Below, piece by piece: positions 14,471-26,110 of a stretch of 55,397 nt of DNA. Each line of letters begins with the position of its first letter. Position 1 is the stretch's first letter. Position numbers and translations under genes: made by a program. Source of the stretch: Ophiosphaerella korrae (lineage: Eukaryota; Ascomycota; Dothideomycetes; Pleosporales; Phaeosphaeriaceae); the NCBI GenBank assembly GCA_028456385.1, contig JALNQF010000277.1, positions 1 through 55,397 on the forward strand, in the 5' to 3' direction. The notes under the pieces were generated by a model. It was given only the letters and a program-made list of their open reading frames with translations, made no database searches and was not told where the DNA came from.

Positions 14471-15686
14471 ATATAGCTAGTCTTACTACTTACTATACTA
14501 ACTAGAAAAGAGAAAAAAAATAGTAATAGCTTAAGATCTTTTACTATCTAGTTATATCTAAGTATAAAGTAGCTTTATAAAGACTTTACTATACTTTTAG
14601 TATTTTATCTATATACTATAAATATAGTAGTAATAATATAAGTAGTATTTATATTACTTTTTTACTACTTATTATAAACTTAGCTTTCTTTTATTATTAT
14701 TAGTACTATATAGAAGTACTTAGTACTATATCTAAGTACTTTCTTATAAGTATTATTAAATAAGCTAGCTTAAGCTATTACTTATAAACTATATAGCTCT
14801 TTTATATTTCTTTATAAAGCTTTTTTATTAGAAGCTATCTTTCTTTTTATAATAAAATCTTTTATACTTAGTTTTTTAACTATTTCTATTTTTAGAAAAT
14901 AATTATATACTTATTAGGTTACTATTATAACTATATTCTAGCTAACTATATCTTTATAAAAACAATTAAACTTTATATAAATACTATAGCTAATAATATA
15001 AAGTATAAGTTTCTAAAAATATATATATTAACTTATCTTTTTAGTATTATTAGTAAACTACTTTAGTAGACTTAGTAAATACTTTATAAATAGTATAGCT
15101 TCTTTAGAACTTAAAAAGAAAAAAACTAAAGTATAAGATATACTTTTATTTAGGATATAAAACTATATACTACTATATTAGTTAAGAGCTTTATATCTAT
15201 ATAAATAGCTAGTAATAAGTATTAGTTTAACTATAGCTAGTAGTATAAAAAAATTATTATTTATTTTCTTAACTCTTTAAATTTATAGAGGCTTAGCTAA
15301 GCTTATAAGAACTTTAATAAACTCTATAAAATTTTTAATTTTAATCTTTAGTAATTTTATAAGCTCTAAATAAACCTAAAATATAATAGAGAAAATAGTA
15401 TTAACTTTATTAGCTTTTTATAAAGTATCTATTTAGTTTATATAAGTATAATTAAAGAAAGACTTTTTAAGATATATATATCTTAGCTATAGATATAAGA
15501 TTTTAGTATAGCTAATAAAAATATAAGGTTAAAGGTACTCTCTATATAAAAATAATTTAGTATTACGTTAAAAGATAATAGATAAGTAAAATAGTAGCTC
15601 TATAAAACTTTCTATATAAACTTATAAAGTATACTAATATAATAATAACTTGTAGTAATTAGAGATTACTTAGTATAGTAAGCTTT
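14471..15686. mobile_element. Unidentified RIP-degraded AT-rich repeat
   Basis: Very AT-rich, nearly without CA or TG, stops in all frames. It does not match the gypsy family next to it. RIP-like composition implies it belonged to a repeated sequence, but no transposase or RT motif can be read. It ends at a heptamer array. Confidence 0.5.
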
Positions 15687-15780
15687 ACTTAGTACTTAGT
15701 ACTTAGCACTTAGCACTTAGCACTTAGCACTTAGCACTTAGCACTCGCTACTTAGCACGGTAAGTACTACTTAGCACCTA
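15687..15780. repeat. Heptamer array ACTTAGC
   Basis: About ten near-perfect copies of ACTTAGC/ACTTAGT head to tail, then degenerate copies up to GCATGCTAAGG. Reversing a CpA-to-TpA change gives ACTCAGC, a motif that recurs undamaged at 19.97-20.09 kb and, inverted, at 23.51-23.60 kb. The array marks the boundary between the RIP block and the gene island. Confidence 0.85.
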
Positions 15781-16315
15781 GCATGCTAAGGAGCCCGAGC
15801 ATCACAAATCACGATCTCGTGCGAGATGTCCAGCCCCAGCATAGTACGGTATTCATTCCAGAAATTCAGTCCACGACCAAACGTCTTACTAGAACATGTC
15901 CGACATATAGACAAGCATTCTGGTCAGTTTGGTCACGTGGCCAATCGCAAGTGATACAGAGGTTCGACAGTAGCACGAGAACAACGGGTCGACTGGTGCA
16001 CAACTCCATTTTCTGTTTTTTTTTCAGTCCAGTATCGGCCCAGCTGCCTGATCTGCAATAACAAGTGACAGTGGTTTTGCATACTGTACATGTTCGACGA
16101 GCCCGCAATCAATGAGCATGCCATCCGTGGCCGTCACAACGTTTCTCGGTATGTGGCAAGTGAGGCCATGCTTTTGTAGGGTAAGTCTCTATCTTGCAAC
16201 TCGGCAGAGAGGATTTATGTTACTTTTGCAGATGCGAATCACAGACCAAATAAGTTTGCTTCTTCACGTGTCTGATCAAGATTAGGCAATGACAAAGAAC
16301 GGTTAACCCTTGAAC
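15781..16315. other. 3' flank of the CYP505 gene, no gene seen
   Basis: Composition returns to normal. Short ORFs on both strands overlap each other and show no domain. It probably contains the 3' untranslated region of the P450 gene. Confidence 0.5.
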
Positions 16316-19300
16316 CTAGTTGTGAAAACATTGGCAACATTGGACAAATCCTTGATAATCCTCCCAGGAGAACCACGTCCCCTTGAGCCAAGCTTCAGCA
16401 GATGCATCTTCCTTCCCGGCCATCTGCGCTCCTGCCAAGTTTTCCTGGAGGACGCTGAGTAGCTTTTGATGTATGCTGTCGTGACATATCTTGGGCGCGC
16501 ATACAAAGAGGCGCGCGCCGGCTTCGAAGAGCTTGATGAAGTCGGCTTTGTCGCGATGCACTCGATCTTGCACATATTTGCAGTCATGTGGTTTTTCTGG
16601 CACACGAGAAAATGCTTGACGAAGGTCAATAGCATCTAGATGCTGCCAACGCTCAAAAAGATCCAAGTAGAGCTTGTCATCAGGTGAGTGGCAACCATAG
16701 AAAAGCAAAGCTGGCGCAAGCCGACGTCCGACAGCTGCCTGGGCTGCACGCTCTTGGACAAAGCCGCGAAAGGGCGCAAGGCCTGTGACAAGTTAATCCC
16801 AATCCTACTTGATATCGGAGAACATACCGATGCCAACAGCAATCATGATGAGTGGGACATGCTCTACATCTTTGGGCAGGTGAAACACTTCAGTATTTCT
16901 CCTGACACCGACAGATATATCGTCCCCAGCAGCGAGACCAGAGAGGAAAGAAGATCCAAGCCCCGCAGTAGGAGTTTGGCCGGCTGCGTTAAGTCGGTTT
17001 GCAGATGAGAATGTGATACTGGCATAGTCTGGGTTACCAAGAGGCGAGGACGATATGCAGTACTGCTGAATTTGCATGGGTGGCTGTATCTTTAGGAAAT
17101 CGTCAAGTGAAAGGTGGATGAACGGGAAGCGTTCAAGCAGATCGAGGACCGATGTGCGCTTGGCAACAATTTCCTCAGAAAAAGCCTCCCCAGCCAGATG
17201 AGCCAATGTCTCTCTAGTGCCCGCATCCCGTGTCGCCTCGATCAAGGTATAGATGTCGCGACTTGTGGCTTGTTCAGTGAGTTGAATATACGCTTCGAAG
17301 ACTTCAGCTGCGCTGATGGGTATGCCGGTCGGGAAAGCCGCCGAGCTAAAGGAAGACATGGTCAGCGCGCTATCACGGTGGATGTCGAAATACTTCATCG
17401 CACGGCGAACATTCTCTTTGGAGTTTCGGGGAAGGATTTCGAGGCAGTCGCCGGCAGAATACGGCATGTTCGAGGGTAGCCTGATCTCCATGTGTCTCTT
17501 CGCAGTGCCCTCGAAGCGCGACAGAAGTTCAACCTCCACGACCTGAGCCTCACGTAGCTTGTGTCGCGCAGCCAATGGCTCTGGACTAGAAATATCAACA
17601 CCAGCCATTGCTCCTGTAGGCTCCAGGGCACTGGATTCATGCCCAATGCCATAACTCTCTTGCAAAGCAGGCCAAAAGATATCATCTTCCCATGCTTTGA
17701 AATCGGCCAAGAAGTTTCCTTTAGCTACATCAGCCGAACCCATTGTAGCCAGCCTGATTCCATCGCGCTGTTTCATTATCCTGTTCAAGTATTTGGGCGT
17801 CCTGTGGAACGTCTTGGGCCAGTTGCTATCGCCGCACCCGAAAACAGCATACGAAATGTTCGCCAGTTCGTTTTCATGAAGCGTGCGAATCCAGCTGACG
17901 AACTGAGCCGCATTGCTGGCTGGTTCTCCTTCATAGGTTGCAGCGATTATCACTGTTGGACTGGTCGCTGACAGTCTTCCTCTCGCAGAGTTTAGTGTGT
18001 CCACTATGCTGGCTTGGAAACCGTGGTCAGCTGCATGGCTTGCGAGACGATTTGCAAGCCCCTCGCAGATGCCAGTAACTGAGCCATAGTAGGTTTCCAT
18101 CGGCCTGCGAGACACCTTGTGCTTTCCGCGTGGCCCTGCAGCTTGACTACACTTTGACTCATGAACTTGGGTCGCTTCGGTCGGGCCACAAGTCCGCGTG
18201 AGGGCAGCTATGGAAGCGTGACGGCGCAGCTTAGCACGCATACGGAAGCCATCAGGCTTGATGGTCAGCGTCTGCTTGACTCGTAATCGATACGATGGGT
18301 CATCCAAGGAGAAATCAAAGGTCTGGAGGAGCATCGCCAAGACAAGAAGTGCCTGCTGCCACGCAAAAGAACGCCCAATGCAAGCTCGTATGCCTTGGCC
18401 AAATGGCTTCCAGCTGTTGGGGAACTGTTTACTGCGATGGCTGAAATCCTCGTCGAGCATGCGTTCTGGTCGAAATTCCTCTGCGTCATCGCCGTAGACG
18501 GCAGGATCCCGGTGGATCTTCGGGAACAGTGCGATGATAGGAGTACCAGACTTGACGTAGTATCTGTTGCTCAGCACGGTGTCTTCCTTTGGTGCAAGTG
18601 CAATAGATGGAGCCGTAGGAGAGAGGCGTAACGACTCGCGGAGCACAGCGTTCAGATATGGGAGTTTCTGGAGGTGTTCGGCTGTGATGGTATCGCTTCC
18701 AGCCACTTCATCGATTTCCTGCTGCGCTTTGGTGTAGGCGGCGGTGTTGCTCAACAAGTAATAAAATGTGAACGCGAGAAGACCCGATGTCGTCTCGTGG
18801 CCGACAATCAAAAATGTGATCATATTATTTACGATTCTGTCGTCCTGCTATCGTCAGCACTACAAGATCACAAAATCAGGCCAGCGTGGTCTTGCCGTCA
18901 TCTTTTCACCCGTCTCAGGGTCTATGCCGTGCAGCATGCCATTGAGGAGGTCGCTCTTATCGCTGGGCTGTGCCTTTCTGGCTTCAATAACCTCGAGGCT
19001 CGTCTTGCGCAGCTGCTCGATGTTCTTCCAGTATGTATGGTTTTCTGATAAGCAAAGGAGCTGTGTTAGACAGCCACGTCTCGCACGATCTCCGCTGACC
19101 TTGAAAAAGCCTGTCATTGCATTCACGAAGGGATGCATTGTGTCGCTGTAATAAGAATTGAACCTATAGCCCATTCCGCACAGCGCTATAACATCCAGTG
19201 TCAGGCGTGTGAAGTCGTCACACACTTGGATTGGGTGGTCTGGCCCGAAACGTGCCCATTTCATGACGAGCTGCGACGCAATATCATGCATGTCGTCGAG

Positions 19301-19768
19301 CATACCGCGAACAGCCACCGGACTGAAGAGCGGGCGCAAGATACGATGGGCGATGCCCCAGTTCCTTTCCTGTGGGCCATAGGCAGTGCCCAAGCCGTCG
19401 TGCACCCCGTTGCGAACCTGCTTGAGCGACGCCGCGATGATCTTTTCGAAACGGCCTTCATTGCATACCTCGTTCATCAAAGCCTGAGAGCCTATGACGA
19501 TCCGCTCTTCAGTGCCGAGCTGGAATTTCCATATCGGTCCTGCCTTGATCAGCCGCACGTCTTGTGAGTCCTAGGATATGGTCGTGGATGACATGAGTGC
19601 TTGAGGCGGTGAACACAAACCATAGGTGTCGGTCAAGTTGCACAACGACTGCAACGGGTTGTCGGCATCAATGTCCCATAAGTTGCCGACGAAATAGCGG
19701 ATGGGAGGGCCTGGTACCTGGGCGAGTTCCATGAGTACTGTCGGAAAGGCGGCAGAAGGAGAAGCCAA
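16316..19768 (-). CDS. CYP505-type self-sufficient cytochrome P450:NADPH-P450 reductase fusion
   Basis: Four exons: 19768-19621, 19560-18896, 18844-16828, 16782-16316; phases join to 1,098 residues, the usual size for the P450foxy/CYP505 family. Known members hydroxylate fatty acids or related substrates at subterminal carbons using one polypeptide. Visible in order: I-helix GHETTSG (about residue 286), ESLR of the ExxR motif (341), heme loop FGQGIRACIG with the thiolate Cys near 426, FMN/flavodoxin start YYGSVTGIC (about 522), FAD-binding reductase domain, then the NADPH-binding end with LLFYGCHSPDD. No membrane anchor is visible, as expected for this family. Intron 2 (18895-18845) is a GC-AG intron; the others are GT-AG. 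An in-frame Met at 19732 is an alternative start. It is divergent from the MFS gene at 20,663. Substrate cannot be read from sequence. Confidence 0.92.
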
Positions 19769-20662
19769 GCAATGAGCGAGCGGATTTGGTTGAGCGAATT
19801 ATGTCGATGACGAGCACTTGTTATCATGCAAGATGGCATCGATTAGCAGCCAACACCTGCAAGAACGAGAGGAGCATTGTGTGAATTTACGTTCACTACA
19901 CTGGAGGACACGGCACTCGAGCTCGCTCGGCGCTGTTGCTACACGGACGAATAGGAAGTCAAAATACACTCGGCATGCTACACTACTCATCTCATTGTTT
20001 CATCCAAATATGTAAGCCAACTCGGCATGCTAAGCCACTCAGCAACCCATACCACTCAGCGCGCTAGACCGCTCAGCATACAACTCGGCATATCGTATGA
20101 GGCCATGATTCGAGGATGCATCACGTTGAGGTCATGAAAGGGTTAGCGTGATGCTGTATGTGAGGCCAGACTGTATACCGAGATGCACCGCGCCGCCTTC
20201 TCGCTGATCAGCCTATTGTGATAAGATGCGACCATTGGGAATGGCACACAGTTGCACAAACCTGAAAACCCATCACCTATACACAATTTGCATCACTTTT
20301 CTATCAGAGTTTTCATAGCAAGCTGTTATTCTTTCAGCTCGTAGCGCCGTATTGAAGCATAGCATCGTCCTATCTCCTTGACCTTTCGCACTGAAATAAC
20401 AGTCATGGCCGTTTCCATGCTGTATTCTGCACCGAATCAAGAGATCTCTGTCAGCCATAACCGTAGCCTCAAGATCATGCATCCATCGATGTTAGAGCTA
20501 AGTTCAGCCTCTGTTGACGATAAAGGTGTGCTTTTTCTTCCTTCCTTTCCATGATACAGCGACGCTGAACAGTTTAGAGATCTTGGCTGGCCCTCTAAGC
20601 CTGCACATGCCTATGCCAGGAACCCTACATCTCCGGCCACACTAGACGCTGAAGTGCGCAAC
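19769..20662. promoter_or_regulatory. Shared intergenic region between divergent CYP505 and MFS genes
   Basis: About 0.9 kb between two start codons facing away from each other, so it should carry both promoters. It holds a cluster of CACTCAGC and ACTCGGCATGCTA repeats at about 19,968-20,095. Short ORFs here show no domain. No regulator site was identified. Confidence 0.5.
19968..20095. repeat. Cluster of CACTCAGC / ACTCGGCATGCTA motifs
   Basis: ACTCGGCATGCTA occurs twice (about 19,968 and 20,021), and CACTCAGC-type octamers recur at about 20,035, 20,052 and 20,068 with variants to 20,095. The same octamer in reverse complement is found at 23.5-23.6 kb, and the RIP-altered form makes the array at 15.69 kb. 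Confidence 0.65.
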
Positions 20663-22453
20663 ATGCCTAGAGCGGAAGGGGGAGCCCGACCGGAATGTAA
20701 GTTTAGATTCACCATTATGTGTTGCCGCTAATCTTCAGCTCTCCGATAGGGAAGCCAAATCGAGAACACTGGCTCATCATGCTCAGTCTGAGTTTGATCT
20801 CTCTCATGGTCTCACTGGATGCAACAATCTTGGTTACGGCGCTGCCGGTGAGCTAACATGCCGTCTAGGATCGATATGGTTCTTCCACTAACACTTCAGC
20901 CACAGAACATAGCACAGTCTCTTGGCAGCTCAGCTGGCGATACGTTCTGGACAGGCACGTCCTACCTGCTTACATCAGCAGTCTTCCAGCCTGTGATCGG
21001 GGGGATATCGCAGCAGTTTGGCTGTCAAGGGCCCCTTATTTTCTCCATCAGCCTTTTCACTTTCGGAACCGCACTCTGTGCTGTTGCACCCAATGTAACG
21101 GTCATGCTCGTAGGACGCTGCGTGCAGGGCATTGGCGGCGGAGGCATCATAACCATGACACAGATCATCTTCTGCAATATTGTTCCTTTGAGACAGCGAC
21201 CCAAATACTTCTCCATGGTTCTGGCTACTTGGTCGATTGGCAGTATTGTCGGTCCCGTGATTGGCGGAGTACTTGTAGAAAAGGCATCCTGGCGCTGGTG
21301 CTTCCACATTAACTACCCGTTCTGCGCGACAGGACTCGTGTTAGCGTGGATTTTCGTCCACCCAGGGAACGTACCGGATATTCCACTTATGGAGAAAGTA
21401 AAACGAATGGATTGCGTGGGCGCGCTTCTCTTCGTCGGGGGAACAACGAGCCTTCTCATCGGCGTTACTTGGGGCGGTATCCAGCATCCGTGGCGGTCAG
21501 TGGCGACGTTAGCACCCATCACTCTAGGTGCACTTGCGACCGTCTGCTTCCTGGCATGGCAGATGTATGCACAGCCACATGGATTGCTCAAGTTGTCTCT
21601 ATTTAATAATCGCAGCTCGGCTGCAGCCTTCTATGGTGCTCTCGTGAATGGGTTTGTTGTAAGTGTCCCTGAAGGCTGCAGGTTCGAGACGTTGACGGAA
21701 CTTAGTTATATACTGCTTTGTACTATGTTCCATTTTACCAAACGTCTGTGCAAGCCGTATCGCCTATCCACGCCGGCATCGATCTCTTCCCCGCGGTCTG
21801 TTGTCTCGTGCCAGGTTCTGTTGCTGTTGCGATCCTCATCTCCCGCTTAGGGCGCTTTCGCTGGGCGATCTGGCTTGGCTGGGGCATTACGACTGTGGCA
21901 TGCGGCTTGTTCGTTCGCTTCGAACGTTCTATCCTCAAAGCAGAGTTTGCCGTTGCCCTGGCGGTGTTCGGCATTGGAAACGGGATGGTCTTGACTGGCG
22001 TCAACGTTGGGACACAGGCAGTCTCCAAAGTGGACGACCGTGCCATGGCTGCCTGCATGTATGGGTTCTTTCGGAGCTTGGGCATGCCCATCGGTGTTGC
22101 TGTATGTTTCCTCTTCTACTACAGCTCTGCTTCAATCTTTTTCACCAGTGCTGACATGTTCGCAGGTCTCCGGAGCTACCTTTCAGAATGCAATGTCGCA
22201 TGCACTCACAGATCGTGACTTACCTGTGAGCATCGCTCGGGACGCGGAACGCTACATCTTCGTTCTTCATAGCTTGCAGGATACAGATGTTAGGAAACAG
22301 ATGATTCTAGAGGCGTATACTTACGGATTTCATGCTGTATTCACGGCTATGACGGCGATGGCGGCGACTGCGCTAGTTCTAGGTCTCCTGATCAGGAGAT
22401 TTGATATGGACACTGGACCGCAGACGGCTGTACATGGTCGATACACCATGTAG
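20663..22453 (+). CDS. MFS multidrug-type efflux transporter (DHA family-like)
   Basis: Five exons: 20663-20696, 20750-20847, 20900-21658, 21706-22101, 22166-22453, all phases consistent, 524 residues. The first membrane segment begins at WLIMLSLSLIS with the typical SLDATILVTALP end. VGRCVQGIGGGGI and the antiporter motif C, GSIVGPVIGGVL, place it among drug/H+ antiporters; length and segment pattern suit the 14-helix DHA type. It is a plasma-membrane proton-driven exporter in known relatives. The C-terminal half continues through AVSPIHAGIDLFP to the last helix (ALVLGLLIRRF). It lies head to head with the CYP505 gene, so a role in exporting that enzyme's product or a toxic substrate is plausible but inferred. 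Confidence 0.9.
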
Positions 22454-23075
22454 AGCAGGAAGTGTTCAGTAGTTTATTGGTCTGTTATTGGCATGAAAGC
22501 AAGTAATTGTGATCATTGTCAGCTATATATTCCACGGGAGGCAGGAGAGGTGCTCCGCTATGAAATATACACCTTCAGCCCTGTAGCACTTTGATGTTTC
22601 AGTCATTGTGATATTTCCCAACTGCAACAGAAATTGGCGCTAGGTTCACTGCAGCAGATATCCATTACACAACGATGAATGTTATATTGTGGTGTACTGT
22701 AGCAGGAAGGCCTATACAGCACTGAGACGAATTGGGTTGAGCGTGAGAGTTATGGGATGATAGAAGAGAGGCCTTAGAGCTAGGGAAGGGGACATCACCA
22801 GAACACGACAGAAAATAGAGCCTAGCTACTCAGCATGTAGTACTCAATCGAATCCTCTCGTTGTCGGCTAGATTGCGGGTCGGAGCCCCCTATCCTATTA
22901 ATTTCTATGTAGACTTCCCTATCCTATTCCACAATATATTATCTTAAATTTCAGTGCTGGTTCCGTCCAATTCGAGGGAATAAAGAGCTGAGCTCGACCC
23001 TCGCACTCGAAGATCAACGGTACTGCATCTGCGACTTGATAACAGGCTGGGGGTATGATCTGTCCTTGATATGAC
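22454..23075. other. Intergenic, nothing recognised
   Basis: Near-neutral composition with AT-richer patches near 22,920. No ORF with a domain and no convincing RNA gene. Confidence 0.5.
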
Positions 23076-23339
23076 TTAGTTCTTGATATCAACAACGGAT
23101 GGGGCGCTTACAAGGGTGTCTTGATTTGGCGGCACCCAGGGTTGCCCTGTCCTGTCTCTCGAGATAAATCCGTTGAATCGGCCATTGCGATGGGCAAGAA
23201 AGTAAATATCGGTGTTATATTCTCGACACAACTTCGTCAATTTTCTATAGAGAGTTTTAGACAGCTTCTGATAGTTGTTGTTTGCAGCTCTTCTAGCCTT
23301 AGCGCGTGATTGTAGCTGCAATCGTTGTCGAGAAGCCAT
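23076..23339 (-). CDS. Small basic protein with MADS-box-like segment
   Basis: Single-exon ORF of 87 residues; ATG at 23339 preferred over the in-frame GTG just upstream. It is rich in Arg/Lys (SRAKARRAANNNYQKLSKTL) followed by LYRKLTKLCREYNTDIYFLAHRNGRF. The pattern of a basic helix, a Leu-Cys turn, a hydrophobic strand and NGR resembles the core of MADS-box DNA-binding domains. It lacks the usual N-terminal MGR-KI segment. If real, it would be a minimal nuclear DNA-binding protein. The similarity is by eye only; a profile search against SRF-TF would decide. Confidence 0.5.
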   Translation of the reverse strand: MASRQRLQLQSRAKARRAANNNYQKLSKTLYRKLTKLCREYNTDIYFLAHRNGRFNGFISRDRTGQPWVPPNQDTLVSAPSVVDIKN

Positions 23340-23510
23340 CACCGGTTCGCCTTAGATCGAACTCAACTAGGTTAGTACAAACAACGCTTGAAAAGATTCA
23401 TATCTATGGTTCCCGTATTGAATAATATGCAGTGCAGCTTTGGCTTTATCATTCTTCTTTAAGGCCTTAAACGGCTTGCTTCTCGAGCGCGGGTGATGAT
23501 GGGGAGGGCT

Positions 23511-23600
23511 GTCTATGCTGGGTGATGAGTGGCGTCCATGCTGGGTGATGAGTGGCATCCATGCTGAGTGTTGAGTGTTAGCCAGTTGTGCTGAGTGGCG
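23511..23600. repeat. 23-bp tandem repeat, GTCCATGCTGGGTGATGAGTG type
   Basis: About three copies of a 23-bp unit, the third diverged to ATCCATGCTGAGTGTTGAGTG, then further GCTGAGTGG motifs. In reverse complement it carries the CACTCAGC octamer seen upstream of the MFS gene. A short minus-strand ORF across it is low-complexity and not supported as a gene. Confidence 0.75.
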
Positions 23601-24070
23601 ACCACGGCAGGTGTTATTAAGCTGATGTAACTAGCACTAACGGCATGTCCTAATCAGATGGGACGTGATCCAAGAGTGTTGCAAAATGCGGAAGCTATGA
23701 ATGTAATAGACAGTACGAGCCTTCTCCCTTTGATTCCTCTCTCTCTGACTCACGATCATGTAACTCTCGTCACAAGCTAGAATGCTGTCCCCAACAAAGC
23801 CAGTACATAACTACAAGAGCATCAGATAGCTCCGCTACTGTCAATAACACCACCCCAATGCCCAAGTTACCTCCATTGGTCACACCAGCCCGTCTGTAGC
23901 TACCGCTACTGACTCGAATTCGTATTGGGACGAAGGACAGTCAAGTACCCAACACAGAACTTGATATTAAAACATCGAACTGGTATTGATTCATGGACTG
24001 AGAGGCTACAATATAGATCCGGACAGAGTGATTTATCTGAACGTAGCTGTGCCCGTTCATGAAACTAAAG
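23601..24070. other. Intergenic, nothing recognised
   Basis: Ordinary composition, no supported ORF. It contains the 3' flank of the coiled-coil gene. Confidence 0.4.
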
Positions 24071-24802
24071 TTAACTTACAAAGGAAAACCCTTTCTTCAT
24101 CTCTTCTAACACTGGCAGTGCCGTCGTTAATTCTTGGGAGCACTTCGCAAGCATGTCTTTCAAGAAACCCATACTAGCAGCATATCTATGGAGTTGCTCT
24201 TGAAGCTGCTGATTATTCTCGCACATTTTGCAAAGCTGTTCTTCTAAACTCTCGCGGACTCTGCAGTGCTGTTCTTCTGCAAGCTTCAACCGCTGAGATT
24301 CTGTCGTTGCCTTTTGCTTCCATGTTTCCATCTCCTCTCGTAGCTTGACATTTACCATTTGCAGATCATCGATCTTTGCACTGAAGCTAATGTCATGTGA
24401 TCGACGCTATATATGCATAAGAAGATCTCTCAGGGTTTATGCATTGATCTTAGACTTACAGAAGTGAGATGACCCAGCTTGCTGGTACCACATGTAGATG
24501 CATATACAGCCTCAAATGAGATCCCAACGCCTTCGCACAAGGCTTTGTATACATTAATAGAATGCTCACTTAGATTCTTGGTGAATATTTCTGAAAAGAA
24601 TCTGCGTTTATAAGGCAAAATGTTCCAAGCATATAGGTCATTTAGGCTAGGACTAAGGCGAACTTCAGACGGCTTTACGTTGATCCCAAGCGTGCTTTCT
24701 TTAATAGTATAAGTTTTACTTCCATGTAATTCTCCACCAACTTACGAAGGTGTTGTAATAGCCGCTCACGGCAACATACTCTCCACTAGTCACGGTTGAC
24801 AT
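24071..24802 (-). CDS. Coiled-coil hypothetical protein, at least three exons
   Basis: The last exon encodes REEMETWKQKATTESQRLKL and further heptads rich in Glu, Gln and Leu up to about 24,075, a probable parallel coiled coil. The preceding exon (ending at 24470, donor GTAAGT) encodes LPYKRRFFSEIFTKNLSEH and GTSKLGHLTS. The intron most simply ends at CAAAG before ATCGATGATCTG, giving phase 0. Upstream coding sequence (STLGINVKPSEVRLSPSLND) needs one more intron. An ATG at 24802 followed by a donor at GTATGT fits the phase, but this start is uncertain. I do not recognise the family; the N-terminal part looks globular and conserved in style. Confidence 0.55.
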
Positions 24803-25396
24803 TACTCTAACGCATTTTTCTACTTTCTATTATCTCTCCTCGTTAGGGCGAAGCACTATAACTGTTTAAAAAAATCTTATACTCTATCACAGATGTATTT
24901 AAACTAAGTACCCTAAGGGGCCATTTTAGGTCCCCCATACATCCATTCGCCTAATAAGTTGCTTATTGACCAGGATTTCCACACTCGTGGCTGTGCATTC
25001 TAGGTAGGGTTAGGCCCTAGCTAGTTATAGCAAATTAGAGGACACTAGGATATAACAATAATTTTATACCCTCGAGTGCCATTTTTGCTCCCCTTCTCAA
25101 GTAGAGGCGCAATTCGAGACATGTAACTTATTGTTTATATTCTAACCTTTTCTCCATCTTTTGTATACTAACGCATCATACAAGCAAATCGATTGTTCTC
25201 ACTACGTCGTTATCAAAATAATTCGAAAGTCACTCTATTCTTATTACCTTATAAAATATAGGGAGCTATTTTATAGTATATCTCAGCTTATAATACTACA
25301 AAGCTTAGTCTAGTAGTAGATTATATTTTACTAATAGACTAAAGAAAAATTCTAAATCCAGTCCGTGATTTAGTTTAGAAAGTATCTGATATAGAA
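24803..25396. other. AT-richer intergenic stretch
   Basis: Partly depleted of CA/TG between about 25,230 and 25,390, suggesting mild RIP of an old repeat. No gene seen. Confidence 0.4.
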
Positions 25397-26050
25397 ATGC
25401 TATTAAAGGAAGGGATAAAACTACTCTTGCTTGGTAGTAACGTACTAGCTCTTACACAACAGCTACATCATACAGAAGAGTATTTAAAAGAACATAGCAG
25501 GAGGAGACTCAAGATCTACCTTATTAGGACTTTCCCCATCCATAACAAAACAGCAGCAACCCTCGACCAGATAGTCAAGTTCACTACTACAGGAAAGCCC
25601 AGTATTAATCAGATCTTCAAGGACAAATGCCAGTTACGACAGATCAAATGGGGAATAGGATCAGACTCAGACAAAACATTTCTTATAGCGTTCGGAGCAC
25701 CATTGAGCACATCCGGCGGAGTAATGAAAGGTGCGTAGCACAAGGTATCCGTGCCAGACATAAGTATCGATCTAAGGCTCTACGCTCCATGTTTCAACGA
25801 CAGGATACGGGATGAGGTGATGATTTCACCCTTGGATATTGTGCGTATGTCTCGACTCAACGCCCTGCAGATGTGCACGGGAAGATACGAACTGAAAGGC
25901 GGGAATTTGACTGCTTTAGGCCTTGAAGAGCTTGACGATAGAATAGGAAGGCAGGTAGAGCTAGATTTTGTTCCAGCGGTGAAAATTCTTTTTGTCGATG
26001 AGCCTATAAGAATACCCAGATTGTCACTAGAGTCCCAACCAGTCGTGTAG
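25397..26050 (+). pseudogene. Decayed coding remnant, overlapping broken frames
   Basis: Three partly overlapping frames carry protein-like sequence. 25397-25738 gives ALTQQLHHTEEYLKEHSRRR, a basic, Gln-rich coiled segment that loosely recalls the C-terminal tails of pogo/Fot1 transposases. 25627-25815 gives a basic Arg-rich stretch. 25751-26050 gives LDIVRMSRLNALQMCTGRYE. No single frame or plausible splice joins them, so this is probably a broken gene or transposon tail. Function not recognised. Confidence 0.3.
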
Positions 26051-26110
26051 GAATTTAAAACAGGATTTCATAGATTTGAGGATTCTCGTGATGAAATATC
26101 GACATTAATG

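Noticed and set aside
16688..18631. Several 60-136 codon plus-strand ORFs
   Set aside because: All are antisense shadows of the CYP505 coding exons.
20975..22091. Minus-strand ORFs of 90-118 codons
   Set aside because: Antisense to MFS exons, no domain.
22840..22910. tRNA-like GGGTCGGAGCCCC segment
   Set aside because: No complete cloverleaf or anticodon arm could be folded around it.
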